Of a DNA stretch of 64,000 nucleotides, positions 8,302-16,121 are shown in pieces. The stretch lies in assembly GCA_023411555.1 (NCBI GenBank), contig JAEYOQ010000057.1, positions 124,001 through 188,000 of the forward strand, written 5' to 3'. Each line of letters opens with the position of its first letter. Within the stretch, counting starts at the first letter, position 1. The translations under genes were made by a program, and so were the position numbers. Below the pieces are notes generated by a model that saw only the letters and a program-made list of their open reading frames with translations, was not told the origin of the DNA and did no database searches. The DNA is from Bacillota bacterium (GTDB lineage: Bacteria > Bacillota > Clostridia > Lachnospirales > Lachnospiraceae).

Positions 8302-8370
8302 GGCTGTCTTAAAATGTAAGCTATCAATGCTGTCCTGCGCTGTAGCGTAAGTTTATATTTTGAGACAGCC
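8302..8370 (+). terminator. Long hairpin of the GGCTGTCT family
   Basis: GGCTGTCT (8302-8309) pairs with AGACAGCC (8363-8370), and the stem continues inward through AAAAT/ATTTT. It follows the 49-codon ORF. Similar GGCTGT hairpins close several other genes in this window. There is no strong T-run, so function as a terminator is probable rather than certain. Confidence 0.45.
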
Positions 8371-8493
8371 AAAACAGGGAATCACAATATATATCCGATC
8401 ACTAAAAGGAAGGATTAGCTGCTATAAAATATATTAGTGAATGATATTAATATGGATATCATAGGAGATTAATATATTTTCAGGCGCATAAAG

Positions 8494-9225
8494 ATGAGAA
8501 GAAATTTCATTATAATATCTATATTTATTATTTTTTTATTGACGTATATCTTCTTGATTGATCAGAAATATAGTGTCTTTAAACACATACTGGAAAATAA
8601 GTATGATAATGTTGTTGTAGTGATTGATGCAGGCCATGGTGGCTTTGACCCAGGTAAAGTAGGGATTAATAATATCTTAGAAAAAGATATTAATTTAAAT
8701 GTAGCGATGAAACTAAAAGCTTTACTGGAGTTTCATGATATAAAAGTAATAATGACACGTGAGGAGGACATAGATTTAACGTCAAGCAAGAAGGCAATCC
8801 AAGACATGAAGAAAGAGGATTTGAATAACAGATTAAGAATAATTAACACAAGCGATGCAGTACTAGTGATAAGTATCCATCAAAATAGTTTTACTCAAAG
8901 TTCTGCGAAGGGAGCGCAAGTATTTTATTACGAAAAATCCGACAAAGGACGTGTTCTTGCAGAAATCATTCAGGAATGCTTAAAGTTAACTCTGAACGAT
9001 AATAATCATAGACTTGTTAAGCCAAATAGTACATATTATCTGCTGAAACACTCCAAGCCTCCTCTTATAATAGTTGAATGTGGTTTTCTATCCAATAGAG
9101 TAGAAGCAGAGCTTTTAAGTCATGACGAATACCAAAATCAAATTGCCTGGGCAATTCAGCTGGGGGTTATGGAATATCTTGAAGCGTTTCATGATATGGA
9201 TCAAGAACAATTAATTAAAAAATAA
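8494..9225 (+). CDS. CwlD-like N-acetylmuramoyl-L-alanine amidase, cargo of the element
   Basis: The 243-residue protein is an Amidase_3 enzyme of the CwlD type. A single N-terminal membrane anchor (residues 5-22) precedes the catalytic domain. Zinc ligands are His48 in DAGHGG, Glu63 and His129 in SIHQNS; the catalytic glutamate is Glu195 in VECGFLSN. CwlD removes the peptide side chain from muramic acid, the first step to muramic-delta-lactam in spore cortex. The length fits CwlD of Bacillus and Clostridium. It lies within the element that interrupts the SleL-like gene and points towards the downstream half of it. The ribosome site is weak (AGG 9-11 nt before ATG). Whether the genome has a second cwlD cannot be seen here. 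Confidence 0.88.
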   Translation: MRRNFIIISIFIIFLLTYIFLIDQKYSVFKHILENKYDNVVVVIDAGHGGFDPGKVGINNILEKDINLNVAMKLKALLEFHDIKVIMTREEDIDLTSSKKAIQDMKKEDLNNRLRIINTSDAVLVISIHQNSFTQSSAKGAQVFYYEKSDKGRVLAEIIQECLKLTLNDNNHRLVKPNSTYYLLKHSKPPLIIVECGFLSNRVEAELLSHDEYQNQIAWAIQLGVMEYLEAFHDMDQEQLIKK

Positions 9226-9261
9226 TGATTATTTATAAGCTTTTGCTTTCTAAATTACCTG

Positions 9262-9296
9262 CAACAAGTATGGGCCTATACTTATGGTCCGCCTAT
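9262..9296 (+). other. Right attachment junction (attR-like) of the intervening element
   Basis: Element sequence ends with GTATGGG (9268-9274), CC and the TATAC core (9277-9281). From 9282 the reading frame of the split glycosidase resumes: T completes the ACT codon, then TAT GGT CCG CCT ATG. Confidence 0.75.
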
Positions 9297-9708
9297 GGCC
9301 ACAGCACCTCTGAATAATGTGCGTAGAGTTTTAGAATACGGAGTAACTGTTATAGATCCGAATAAGATACTTATGGGGATTCCCAATTATGCATACGACT
9401 GGCCCTTACCCTTTGTGCGGGGAGAGACAGCAGCGGAATCCATCAGCAATCAGGAGGCAATTGAACGAGCTGCTCAATATGGTGTGACTATACAGTTTGA
9501 TGAATTGGCGCAAGCCCCTTTTTATAATTACACAACAGCAGAGGGAGTAGAGCATATAGTGTGGTTTGATGATGTCAGAAGTATGAATGCTAAGTTCAAT
9601 CTGATACCGGAATTAGGCTTGCATGGTGCGGGTGTATGGCAGATTATGAACTTCTTCCCCGGACTATGGTTAGTTGTTGGGTCTCGGTTTGCTGTGACTA
9701 AGATATAG
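9282..9708 (+). CDS. SleL/YaaH-type spore glycosidase, 3' part of the split gene
   Basis: This is the C-terminal third of the GH18 domain. It continues in frame with the 5' part after deletion of the element: left ...EWGY, then TYGPPMATAPLNNVRRVLEYGV. Features typical of the end of a SleL barrel are IPNYAYDWPLPFV, the HIVWFDDVRSMNAKF segment and GLHGAGVWQIMNFFPGLW. An ATG exists at 9295, but there is no ribosome site, so it is unlikely to be translated alone. The gene ends normally at 9708, with no decay or frameshift in either half. This argues that the intact gene is still under selection and is restored by excision. Confidence 0.9.
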
Positions 9709-9841
9709 ATTCCGCAATCGTACTGTTGGAGCCTATATTGGAATTTCTTGTTGGATGTTGTTGGAAACCTTATTTACAAAATGCAAACCAAAGGGTATAA
9801 TTGCATATAAGTTCTGCATTCTATTACTAAAGGGGTTTAAC

Positions 9842-10372
9842 ATGAGTAATAAGGTTATAAGGGAAGTTGTTAGCTGGATTCTGGTTTTCGTAATTGCAAT
9901 CGTTGCAGCAACCTTAATGAAGAGGTTCATCATATATAATGTAGAGGTACCAACCGGCTCCATGGAGAATACGATTGAGATCAATGACAGGGTTGTCACC
10001 TCCAGATTATCCTATCTAACAAAGGAACCCAGTAGAGGAGATATTATTGTCTTTTCCTACCCGGATGATGAAGAACTGGATTATATAAAGCGAATTATCG
10101 GCTTGCCGGGAGAGACTATTGAAGGTAAGGATGGTCTCGTATATATTGATGGAGAACTCTTGGAGGAGCCTTACGTCACAGAAGCCTTGGATAGTGACTT
10201 TGGACCCTATGAGGTTCCGGAAGACAGTTACTTTATGATGGGAGATAACCGTAATAATTCTCTTGACTCAAGGTTTTGGGGGAATAAATTTGTGGCCAGA
10301 GATAAGATTGAGGGAAGGGCTGTTTTGAAATATCCGAAGTTCCGTTGGTTTGGTCATATAGATTATAAATAG
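9842..10372 (+). CDS. lepB: Signal peptidase I (first of two)
   Basis: The 176-residue protein is a type I signal peptidase. One N-terminal membrane segment (about residues 10-28) precedes box B, PTGSMENT with catalytic Ser40, and box D, YIKRIIGLPGE with the general base Lys83. Box E is GDNRNNSLDSR near residue 140. It would cleave signal peptides of exported proteins on the outer face of the membrane. ATG 9842 with AAAGGGG upstream is preferred over an upstream ATG at 9755 that would add an unrelated 29-residue tail. It is followed after 27 nt by a second signal peptidase in the same direction, suggesting a tandem duplication within one transcript. Confidence 0.93.
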   Translation: MSNKVIREVVSWILVFVIAIVAATLMKRFIIYNVEVPTGSMENTIEINDRVVTSRLSYLTKEPSRGDIIVFSYPDDEELDYIKRIIGLPGETIEGKDGLVYIDGELLEEPYVTEALDSDFGPYEVPEDSYFMMGDNRNNSLDSRFWGNKFVARDKIEGRAVLKYPKFRWFGHIDYK

Positions 10373-10399
10373 CGAATTTCAAATGAGGAGACAAATAGT

Positions 10400-10939
10400 A
10401 TGGATAAAAAAGTGTTGAAAGAGTTACTAAGCTGGGTACTGGTGATAGCTGCTGCTCTCGCCCTAGCAATGGCCATTAATAAATGGGTTTATTATGCGAT
10501 TAGTTCACCTACTCCATCCATGGAGAAGACCTTTCTAGTTGATGAGAAGGTAGGAATCTTCCGACTGGCCTATCTGTTTGATGAACCGGAGCGCGGTGAT
10601 ATTGTTGTATTTAAAAATCCATTAGAAGAAGATGGGGATGATTATATCAAGAGAATTATCGGCTTACCCGGTGAGACCATAGAAGGCAGGGATGGAGTCG
10701 TTTATATCAATGGTCAGCCCTTAAAAGAGGATTATCTATGGGAATACATGGAGGGAGCTTTTGGTCCTTATGAAATTCCGGAGGGACACTACTGGATGAT
10801 GGGAGATAATCGAAATATATCAGGAGATGCAAGGCTCTGGCCGGATAAGTACATCCCGCTGGAGGATATCCGTGGTAAGGCACTCTTTAAGTATCCGAAG
10901 TTCAAATGGTTTGGAAATGTTAATTATGGTCTAGAATAA
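10400..10939 (+). CDS. lepB: Signal peptidase I (second of two)
   Basis: The 179-residue paralogue of the preceding gene has the same architecture: a membrane segment at about residues 10-28, Ser40 in PTPSMEKT, Lys84 in YIKRIIGLPGE, and GDNRNISGDAR near residue 145. The two proteins are clearly related over their full length but have diverged well beyond synonymous change, so the duplication is not recent. ATG 10400 follows GAGGAG. Multiple signal peptidases are common in Firmicutes and may differ in substrate preference. A two-storey hairpin closes the unit. Confidence 0.93.
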   Translation: MDKKVLKELLSWVLVIAAALALAMAINKWVYYAISSPTPSMEKTFLVDEKVGIFRLAYLFDEPERGDIVVFKNPLEEDGDDYIKRIIGLPGETIEGRDGVVYINGQPLKEDYLWEYMEGAFGPYEIPEGHYWMMGDNRNISGDARLWPDKYIPLEDIRGKALFKYPKFKWFGNVNYGLE

Positions 10940-10945
10940 ATATAA

Positions 10946-11040
10946 GGCTGTATCACAAATTATGCTACAGATGTAGAAAAGGACAACATGCATGTTGTCC
11001 TTTTCTATAGGATTAGCTTACGAAGTGAAACAGCTTTTTT
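10946..11040. terminator. Two-storey palindromic terminator between convergent genes
   Basis: The outer arms GCTGTATCAC (10947-10956) and GTGAAACAGC (11025-11034) enclose a perfect 30-bp palindrome (10976-11005, centred on CATG and built of GGACAACATG and its complement). TTTTTT follows at 11035. The same architecture recurs at 34383-34476. It separates a plus-strand and a minus-strand gene end. Confidence 0.75.
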
Positions 11041-11046
11041 AGTATT

Positions 11047-12219
11047 TTAAAAATAACTAACATTAATCCGCTTTCCGATTTTACGGAGGCAGTCTGCCAG
11101 CTCATCCACCAGTCGCATCTTGATGCTAAAATTAATGGGTAGCTTCGGATTCTGATGGGCTGGATTAATTGCCCGTCCAACATAGAAGTTGATATCAGTT
11201 GCTTCTTCAAAGAGAAGCTGCGTAATCAGGGAGGCTCCATCCTTCTTGCTACTCCATTGCAGATAATATGCATTATCCAGCAGATAGCTCTTAGCGTATT
11301 CAAGAACTCTACTCATAGTGATGACTCCCTCAGTAATCAGATCAATCCCTTCTACCTTGGAGATAGGAGGAATCGTAGGATCTGGGTAATCAATGCAGGT
11401 TACAATATCCTTTCCCAGAAACTCCGCAGCTAGGGACGAGGTGGTTCCTCCGCAGACGATATGCTTTCCTTCCTTCGCAAAGAATAGGGACATCATCTTA
11501 TGCAAATCCTTTGGATCGGAGGGTGGTCCAATCATTAGATTGATTGGTTGGCGATTACGGATCTTGACAGCTGCTATGGTAGTGTCGTCTCCGGGGAGGC
11601 CGCCATATAGCTGATTGCATTGATCCAGTAATATTGTTGCTACTGTTTTAGCGGAATAGCTGCTTTCATACACCGCCTCCAGAAACTCTATGATATTATC
11701 TCTCTGCCATCCAAAATTCAAGGTCTTTCCCACACCGGCATATACGGCTCCGTCACTCAAAGCTACAAGAACATCACCAGGAAGTAGCTCGATTTTGGAT
11801 TTGAAGATATTCTTATCGCCAATTTTCATACTGACCTTTTCATAATCATTATGAGTTCCATTTCTTAACAAGATAACATGTGGATTATCATATTGTATAA
11901 CTTCGGCTGACTTATTATCTACAACTCGAATAATTGTAAAAGTGGAATAAGCTATGCCCCGTTTTTCGCAAACGGGTAGAGTAGAGGCAACGGTAGTAAC
12001 ACAGTCTTCTATGGACATATGGTTTGCCATCATCGTCGAGATTATTTTTGAGGTTAGGGTAGAGAGGATATTCGCTTTCACTCCGCTTCCCAGTCCATCA
12101 GCCAAGACCATAACTACAGAGCCGTCCACACTTTCCACTACCTCTACGCGATCACCGCATAATTGTTCACCATTCTTATTCAAGCTATAATAGCCAATAT
12201 CGGTACATAGATTATTCAT
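11047..12219 (-). CDS. SpoIIE-like PP2C-family serine phosphatase
   Basis: The 390-residue protein carries a SpoIIE/PPM-type phosphatase domain in its N-terminal 220 residues (VLADGLGSG near 39-46, ALSDGAVYAG near 160, GDDTTIAAVK near 212-221). These hold the metal-binding aspartates. A further 170-residue C-terminal region (NLMIGPPSDPKDLHKMMSLFF...) has no domain I recognise. No transmembrane segments are present. The gene overlaps the hydrogenase-like gene by 8 nt and is last in a three-gene minus-strand operon. This makes it a candidate output protein of the redox or H2 sensor: phosphatases of this kind accompany sensory [FeFe]-hydrogenases. It is not SpoIIE itself, because the N-terminal membrane part is missing. 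Confidence 0.8.
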   Translation of the reverse strand: MNNLCTDIGYYSLNKNGEQLCGDRVEVVESVDGSVVMVLADGLGSGVKANILSTLTSKIISTMMANHMSIEDCVTTVASTLPVCEKRGIAYSTFTIIRVVDNKSAEVIQYDNPHVILLRNGTHNDYEKVSMKIGDKNIFKSKIELLPGDVLVALSDGAVYAGVGKTLNFGWQRDNIIEFLEAVYESSYSAKTVATILLDQCNQLYGGLPGDDTTIAAVKIRNRQPINLMIGPPSDPKDLHKMMSLFFAKEGKHIVCGGTTSSLAAEFLGKDIVTCIDYPDPTIPPISKVEGIDLITEGVITMSRVLEYAKSYLLDNAYYLQWSSKKDGASLITQLLFEEATDINFYVGRAINPAHQNPKLPINFSIKMRLVDELADCLRKIGKRINVSYF

Positions 12220-13900
12220 TACGTAGCGTCTCCTTCAGGTTCGTAAGGGCGATTTTTGTCTCGGCAGTCGTCTCACCAAGCAATGAGGCAATTTCCTGAA
12301 CGACACGCATCTGCTTTTCAATAACCTTATCAGTTATTTCCATGGCTTGCTTACTAATCTCTTCTTTTTTGAGACGTGCTTTTTCTTCTGCCGTAATATC
12401 CCTCATTATACTGATAATGATGTGATAGGTCTTATCATATATTATAGTTTCCTCTACATATTTCTCATAATCGGCTAGATAACACAGTTTATCATGAATG
12501 TTGCGACCACTGGTCATAACCTCCATATAATTGGAGGGATTCATGATACGCACCACCGGTGCTCCCAGAATATCACTTTTATGTTGGATGTTCAGAATCT
12601 GTCTTGCCGCACGGTTGATTTGCTGTACCTCTAGTTCTTCATTAAGAACAAGCACACCGTTTGGCATATTGTAGATTATGTTATCCGAAAAATTTTCGGC
12701 CTTTTCTTTAAGGAAGGGAAGGCACATGGTTAAGTCGGCTTTTCCGTGTAGAACTGCGACCGCTTTTTCGCGGCAGGTATTGTAACCGCAGCTTCCACAG
12801 TTCAGCTCAAGCTCCGGACGAGACTTGCCCATCTTATGAAGTATTTCCTCGATGGCATTGCTTCCCGGCATCTGATGTTGACAGCCCAGATAGTTAAAAT
12901 GCTTAGTTAGCCGGTCTGGTTCGGGATATTGAAGGATAAAATCCTTCTCCCTTGCAAAACGGTTTACGCGAATAAAGTCTGTGATTGGTAATCGTTTTTC
13001 CTTGTCCATTGCAGGGCCACCAATACAACTCCCGGAGCAGGCGCTCATCTCGATGAAGCAGTTTTGAAGCTCGTTTTTTGCGATATTAGTGAGAGCTCGC
13101 ATGCAATTATCAATTCCGTCTATGGTAATAAAATCATATTCCAGGTCATCGGTGAACATAGAACGGATGATACCGCCTGGGATAGGGAATAGTCTGGCTC
13201 TACCCTGATCGGATGATGGGCTGGCTGTGGCTGTAGCTGTAGCTACCTCGATTTCTTCTTCATTAAACCAGGAGGAAAGCTCTTCGAAGGTCAGGGCGCA
13301 GTCGACGATTCCCGGATAAAGCTCGGCTTCCTCCTTCTTAGAGATGCAGGGACCAATAAATACGGTAAAAGCTTCGGGATGATCCTCCTTCAGCTTCATA
13401 CAGTGAGCCTGCATCGGTGACAATACTGGTGCCAGGTAAGGGAGTGCCTCTGGATAATACTTCTGAATCAATATATTAACAGTATGGCAGCAGGAGGAGA
13501 TAATCGCTTTACCATTTCCATGGCGTATCATTTCCTCATATTGAGACTTTACAATTGTGGCACCAAGAGCGGTTTCTTCCACACCAGCAAAGCCAAGCTT
13601 GTATAGGGCAGCTGCTAGGGAGGATAGATCCGAACCGGTAAAATTGGCAATAAAGGAAGGCGCTATACTGGCATATACAGGTCTACCGGTAGCCAGCATT
13701 TCTTTCACAATGCTGATATCACTACGGATCTGCTTGGCGTTTTGTGGACAGGCAACAAAGCATTCCCCGCATAAGATACATTGCTCCTTAACGATATGAG
13801 CCTGATGATCCGAGAAACGGATCGATTTTACAGGACAATGACGAATACACTTATAACAGTTTTTACAATTTGATTTTTTTAGTTGTATGTAATGATTCAT
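12212..13900 (-). CDS. Sensory-type [FeFe]-hydrogenase with PAS domain
   Basis: The 562-residue protein starts with two ferredoxin clusters (Cys12/15/18/22 and Cys41/44/47/51). An [FeFe]-hydrogenase domain follows with H-cluster cysteines in SSCCHT (137/138), GPCISKKEE (185) and EMSACSGSCIGGP (288/292). Next come a further Fe-S motif CGSCGYNTC...MCLP (Cys368/371/376/393), a PAS domain (about 405-510) and a coiled-coil tail. This is the layout of group C, putatively H2-sensing hydrogenases. Typical catalytic enzymes have TSCCPxW and MPCxxK; here the first reads SCCHT and the second GPCISKK, so turnover may be slow or absent. A short Ala-Thr repeat near residue 222 marks a linker. It is flanked by the 2Fe-2S protein and the phosphatase in one operon. 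Confidence 0.85.
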   Translation of the reverse strand: MNHYIQLKKSNCKNCYKCIRHCPVKSIRFSDHQAHIVKEQCILCGECFVACPQNAKQIRSDISIVKEMLATGRPVYASIAPSFIANFTGSDLSSLAAALYKLGFAGVEETALGATIVKSQYEEMIRHGNGKAIISSCCHTVNILIQKYYPEALPYLAPVLSPMQAHCMKLKEDHPEAFTVFIGPCISKKEEAELYPGIVDCALTFEELSSWFNEEEIEVATATATASPSSDQGRARLFPIPGGIIRSMFTDDLEYDFITIDGIDNCMRALTNIAKNELQNCFIEMSACSGSCIGGPAMDKEKRLPITDFIRVNRFAREKDFILQYPEPDRLTKHFNYLGCQHQMPGSNAIEEILHKMGKSRPELELNCGSCGYNTCREKAVAVLHGKADLTMCLPFLKEKAENFSDNIIYNMPNGVLVLNEELEVQQINRAARQILNIQHKSDILGAPVVRIMNPSNYMEVMTSGRNIHDKLCYLADYEKYVEETIIYDKTYHIIISIMRDITAEEKARLKKEEISKQAMEITDKVIEKQMRVVQEIASLLGETTAETKIALTNLKETLRNE

Positions 13901-13986
13901 AATGTTTGACCTTTAACCTAGTATTGTTGGTCAGCGGAGCTCATTAGTATCAATTTAGCTGTCATGAGCTCTGCTGTATCATCGTG

Positions 13987-14229
13987 TTACATTTTTGCAA
14001 GTACATGTTGATTAAAGAATTCAGGAAAACGTTCCTCAGACACACCGCATATTATCTCATCATTGATCTTAACAGTAACGCCATCTGTACAGCGACCTAA
14101 GCAGAAAGCAGCAGACAATTTGACCTTCTCCTCCAGATGATGCCTTTCTATTGCATCCTTCATAAGTTGAATGATGTTATACGAGCCTTTAATGTGACAG
14201 GAACTACCGACACAGATATAAATATTCAT
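13987..14229 (-). CDS. Thioredoxin-like [2Fe-2S] ferredoxin (NuoE/HydA-associated type)
   Basis: The 80-residue protein is a thioredoxin-fold 2Fe-2S protein. It has the four ligand cysteines Cys6, Cys11, Cys43 and Cys47, spaced as in NuoE C-terminal domains (CVGSSC and CLGRC). It would pass single electrons to or from the adjacent hydrogenase-like protein. The start ATG at 14229 follows GGAAGGGAG. It is the first gene of the three-gene operon, separated from the second by 86 nt. The length is that of the free-standing domain, not of full NuoE. Confidence 0.85.
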   Translation of the reverse strand: MNIYICVGSSCHIKGSYNIIQLMKDAIERHHLEEKVKLSAAFCLGRCTDGVTVKINDEIICGVSEERFPEFFNQHVLAKM

Positions 14230-14337
14230 GGTAAAGCTCCCTTCCTGTGATTAATCGATATCATTTGTATTTAAGATTAATTCTTAAGTTTTAACTTTAA
14301 AGATTAGAAAGCTCAAGTTCAATTTATGATCCATATA

Positions 14338-14366
14338 ATTATATTACATTGTTAAAAAAATGTCAA
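14338..14366 (-). promoter_or_regulatory. Consensus promoter of the hydrogenase-sensor operon with Rex-like half site
   Basis: On the minus strand TTGACA (14361-14366) and TATAAT (14338-14343) are both perfect and are separated by 17 bp. Read on the plus strand, TTGTTAA-AAAA-ATGTCAA (14349-14366) has one perfect and one degraded half of the redox repressor Rex consensus (TTGTTAAnnnnTTAACAA). Rex control is only a suggestion. The gap from 14230 to 14625 holds this promoter and, on the other strand, the conserved element at 14510-14569. Confidence 0.7.
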
Positions 14367-14509
14367 TCTAAAACCCGAATTATTCAGGCTTAACACTATA
14401 TAAATTATTGCATAAAAATAGGTCAAAGATTGGTAGATATTATAACCGATATGAGCAGATAGGACCTGAGCAGAACCTCTCTGAGCAGAATTAGATATAT
14501 CGAAAATGA

Positions 14510-14569
14510 TTCATGTCGAAAAAACCGTATTTCATGTAATGGTTGGTTTTTGTGGTAGATTTTTGATAA
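14510..14569 (+). promoter_or_regulatory. Conserved 60-bp upstream element, copy A
   Basis: This stretch aligns without gaps to 16122-16181 at 45 of 60 positions. Conserved blocks are two TTCATG hexamers 21 bp apart, an A-run between them, GGTTTTT, and TTTTTGATAA at the end. Each copy lies 65-115 nt upstream of a gene for a secreted protein. The 21-bp spacing puts the TTCATG repeats on the same face of the helix, as expected for a dimeric activator or repressor site. The regulator is unknown. Confidence 0.55.
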
Positions 14570-14625
14570 AATAATCATAGGTTGAAAATAGTTTACACTT
14601 AATTTAATGAAGGAGAAACAAGGTT

Positions 14626-16086
14626 ATGAAAAAACGATTTATGAGCATATTACTTATTCTTTGTATGTCATTGACGATGCTGCCTAGGACAGCATATGCG
14701 CTCACGGTGGACGAAATGGACAATGGCTGGTATAGCATCCGTATCGGTAATCGAGAACATGACACTTATATCAATGTGGACTCTGCAGGTGATGCGGTAA
14801 TACGTGCAGGAGGGAGAGATACATTGTTTTATCTTGAGAAAAAGCGTAACGCTGAAGAGAACAGAGTTGAGATTACCCTGAAATTGGAGGACGGACGATA
14901 TTTGGGAGTCGATGGGAAGATAGCGGATAATATGTATCAGGTTGGTACAAATCCTGTCTACAGATCGAGTCCGAATGGTGAGGTAATAGGGGAGTTACCG
15001 GCAGACACAATTCTTGAGGTTATCGAGATAAAGGGCGATTGGGCAAGGGTAAAGTACGATAATAAAGAGTATTATATGTGGGCGGAAAGGCTGAAAAAAG
15101 TAAGTGAGACTCGTGTCACGGCTGTGAATAGTCCTTATTTATGGCTTTTAGATGATTCTATCTCCTTGCGTCCGTCCGAGAATCCGGATATGGTGGCAAA
15201 TGTTTTGGAGTATACAAACGGAACCTACGTTACATTACGCCATCACCCGAGTCATGCTGCTTCCAATGCCATTTTGAGCTTTGAGGATTGGGCAAGACCG
15301 ATTAACAACTCAGAAATGGCGGAACTAATTTTTGACGTGATGGTAGAGGTACATGGAGCATGGATAGTGCAGTTTTCCTCAAACTTTGCGAAGGCAAGCC
15401 CGATAAATTGGACAAACGATAAAGATGATACCTCTTGGTTTGCAAAAGACAGGCTTTATGGTTGGCGTGTCTTTACTGATCCAAAGATGAAGTGGAATGC
15501 AAATCCGACCTATGGAGAATTTACATCATATCTAATTAAACTCATGAACTTTAATAAAGGTGTGAGTGATCCGAGGATGGCAGCTTTCACCAAGGACACC
15601 ATTAAAAGCTTTGGTATCGGCGGAGATACGAGCGCTAATGCAAAAATTACATGGGAGCAGGCGTCAACTCTCAATGCAAAAACCATCTATTGGTTGACGA
15701 AGGAGCTGGTAAGGATAGATAATCTTGTCTTGCCAGGTGATGTAAAGATGCAGCAGCTGAGTACCCCTCCGAACCTGGTATCTTCCGGGAAAGCACCTGA
15801 TGTCACTCCTGCCACACCAGCTTCTTTGACGGTCGGAAAGGCATCAGCAACTAGCGCAAAATGTACATGGAAGGCGGTCTTAGGTGCAAGCGGTTATGAG
15901 ATTTACTTTGCAACCTCAGAGAAGGGAACCTATGAGAAGGCAGGTTCTACCACAAAGGAGCTTAAGTTTACGAAAAAATCCCTAAAAGCAGGGAAGAAAT
16001 ATTTCTTTAAAGTAAGGGCCTATAAAACGGTAAGTGGCAAGAAAGTGTATGGGAAGTTTTCAAAGGTTAAGAGCATTCAAATGTGA
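14626..16086 (+). CDS. Secreted protein with SH3-like and fibronectin type III domains
   Basis: The 486-residue protein begins with a signal peptide (MKKRFMSILLILCMSLTMLP..TAYA, cleavage near residue 26). Residues about 30-100 resemble a beta-trefoil or RICIN-like repeat (GRYLGVDGK). Residues about 103-150 form a bacterial SH3 domain (VYRSSPNGEVIGELPADT...GDWARVKYDNKEYYMWAE). A helical central region of unknown type covers about 180-380, and residues 395-486 form a fibronectin type III domain (AKCTWKAVLGASGYEIYFATS...YFFKVRAYKTVSGKKVYG). Such Fn3 tails are common in clostridial exported proteins. The substrate or role is unknown. It shares its upstream element and signal-peptide style with the next gene. 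Confidence 0.75.
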   Translation: MKKRFMSILLILCMSLTMLPRTAYALTVDEMDNGWYSIRIGNREHDTYINVDSAGDAVIRAGGRDTLFYLEKKRNAEENRVEITLKLEDGRYLGVDGKIADNMYQVGTNPVYRSSPNGEVIGELPADTILEVIEIKGDWARVKYDNKEYYMWAERLKKVSETRVTAVNSPYLWLLDDSISLRPSENPDMVANVLEYTNGTYVTLRHHPSHAASNAILSFEDWARPINNSEMAELIFDVMVEVHGAWIVQFSSNFAKASPINWTNDKDDTSWFAKDRLYGWRVFTDPKMKWNANPTYGEFTSYLIKLMNFNKGVSDPRMAAFTKDTIKSFGIGGDTSANAKITWEQASTLNAKTIYWLTKELVRIDNLVLPGDVKMQQLSTPPNLVSSGKAPDVTPATPASLTVGKASATSAKCTWKAVLGASGYEIYFATSEKGTYEKAGSTTKELKFTKKSLKAGKKYFFKVRAYKTVSGKKVYGKFSKVKSIQM

Positions 16087-16121
16087 TTTTAAAGGTGTGT
16101 GAAAATAATTGTAGAAAAGAT

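Larger units (their letters stand above)
5996..9279. mobile_element. Skin-like intervening element of 3,284 bp inside the spore glycosidase gene
   Basis: The element interrupts a GH18 spore gene and carries its own large serine recombinase (minus strand), two small ORFs and a CwlD-like amidase. Its ends share the core TATAC, and excision at that core rejoins the host reading frame codon for codon (…GGT TAT ACT TAT GGT…). Circle closure creates an attP-like site: GTATGGG, CC, TAT, AC, ATA, AA, CCCATAC. These features match the sporulation-specific skin elements of sigK and comparable elements known in other sporulation genes. The internal DNA looks more AT-rich than the flanks. Excision itself is inferred; the recombinase could also be inactive or serve only insertion. 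Confidence 0.85.

Noticed and set aside
5132..9708. Split glycosidase gene as an ordinary pseudogene
   Set aside because: Both halves are free of decay, the breakpoints share a core, and the reading frame is restored exactly on excision. An intact recombinase lies between them.
13215..13245. Short tandem GCTGTA-like repeat inside the hydrogenase gene
   Set aside because: It encodes an Ala-Thr linker in frame and is best explained as a flexible interdomain segment, not a separate element.
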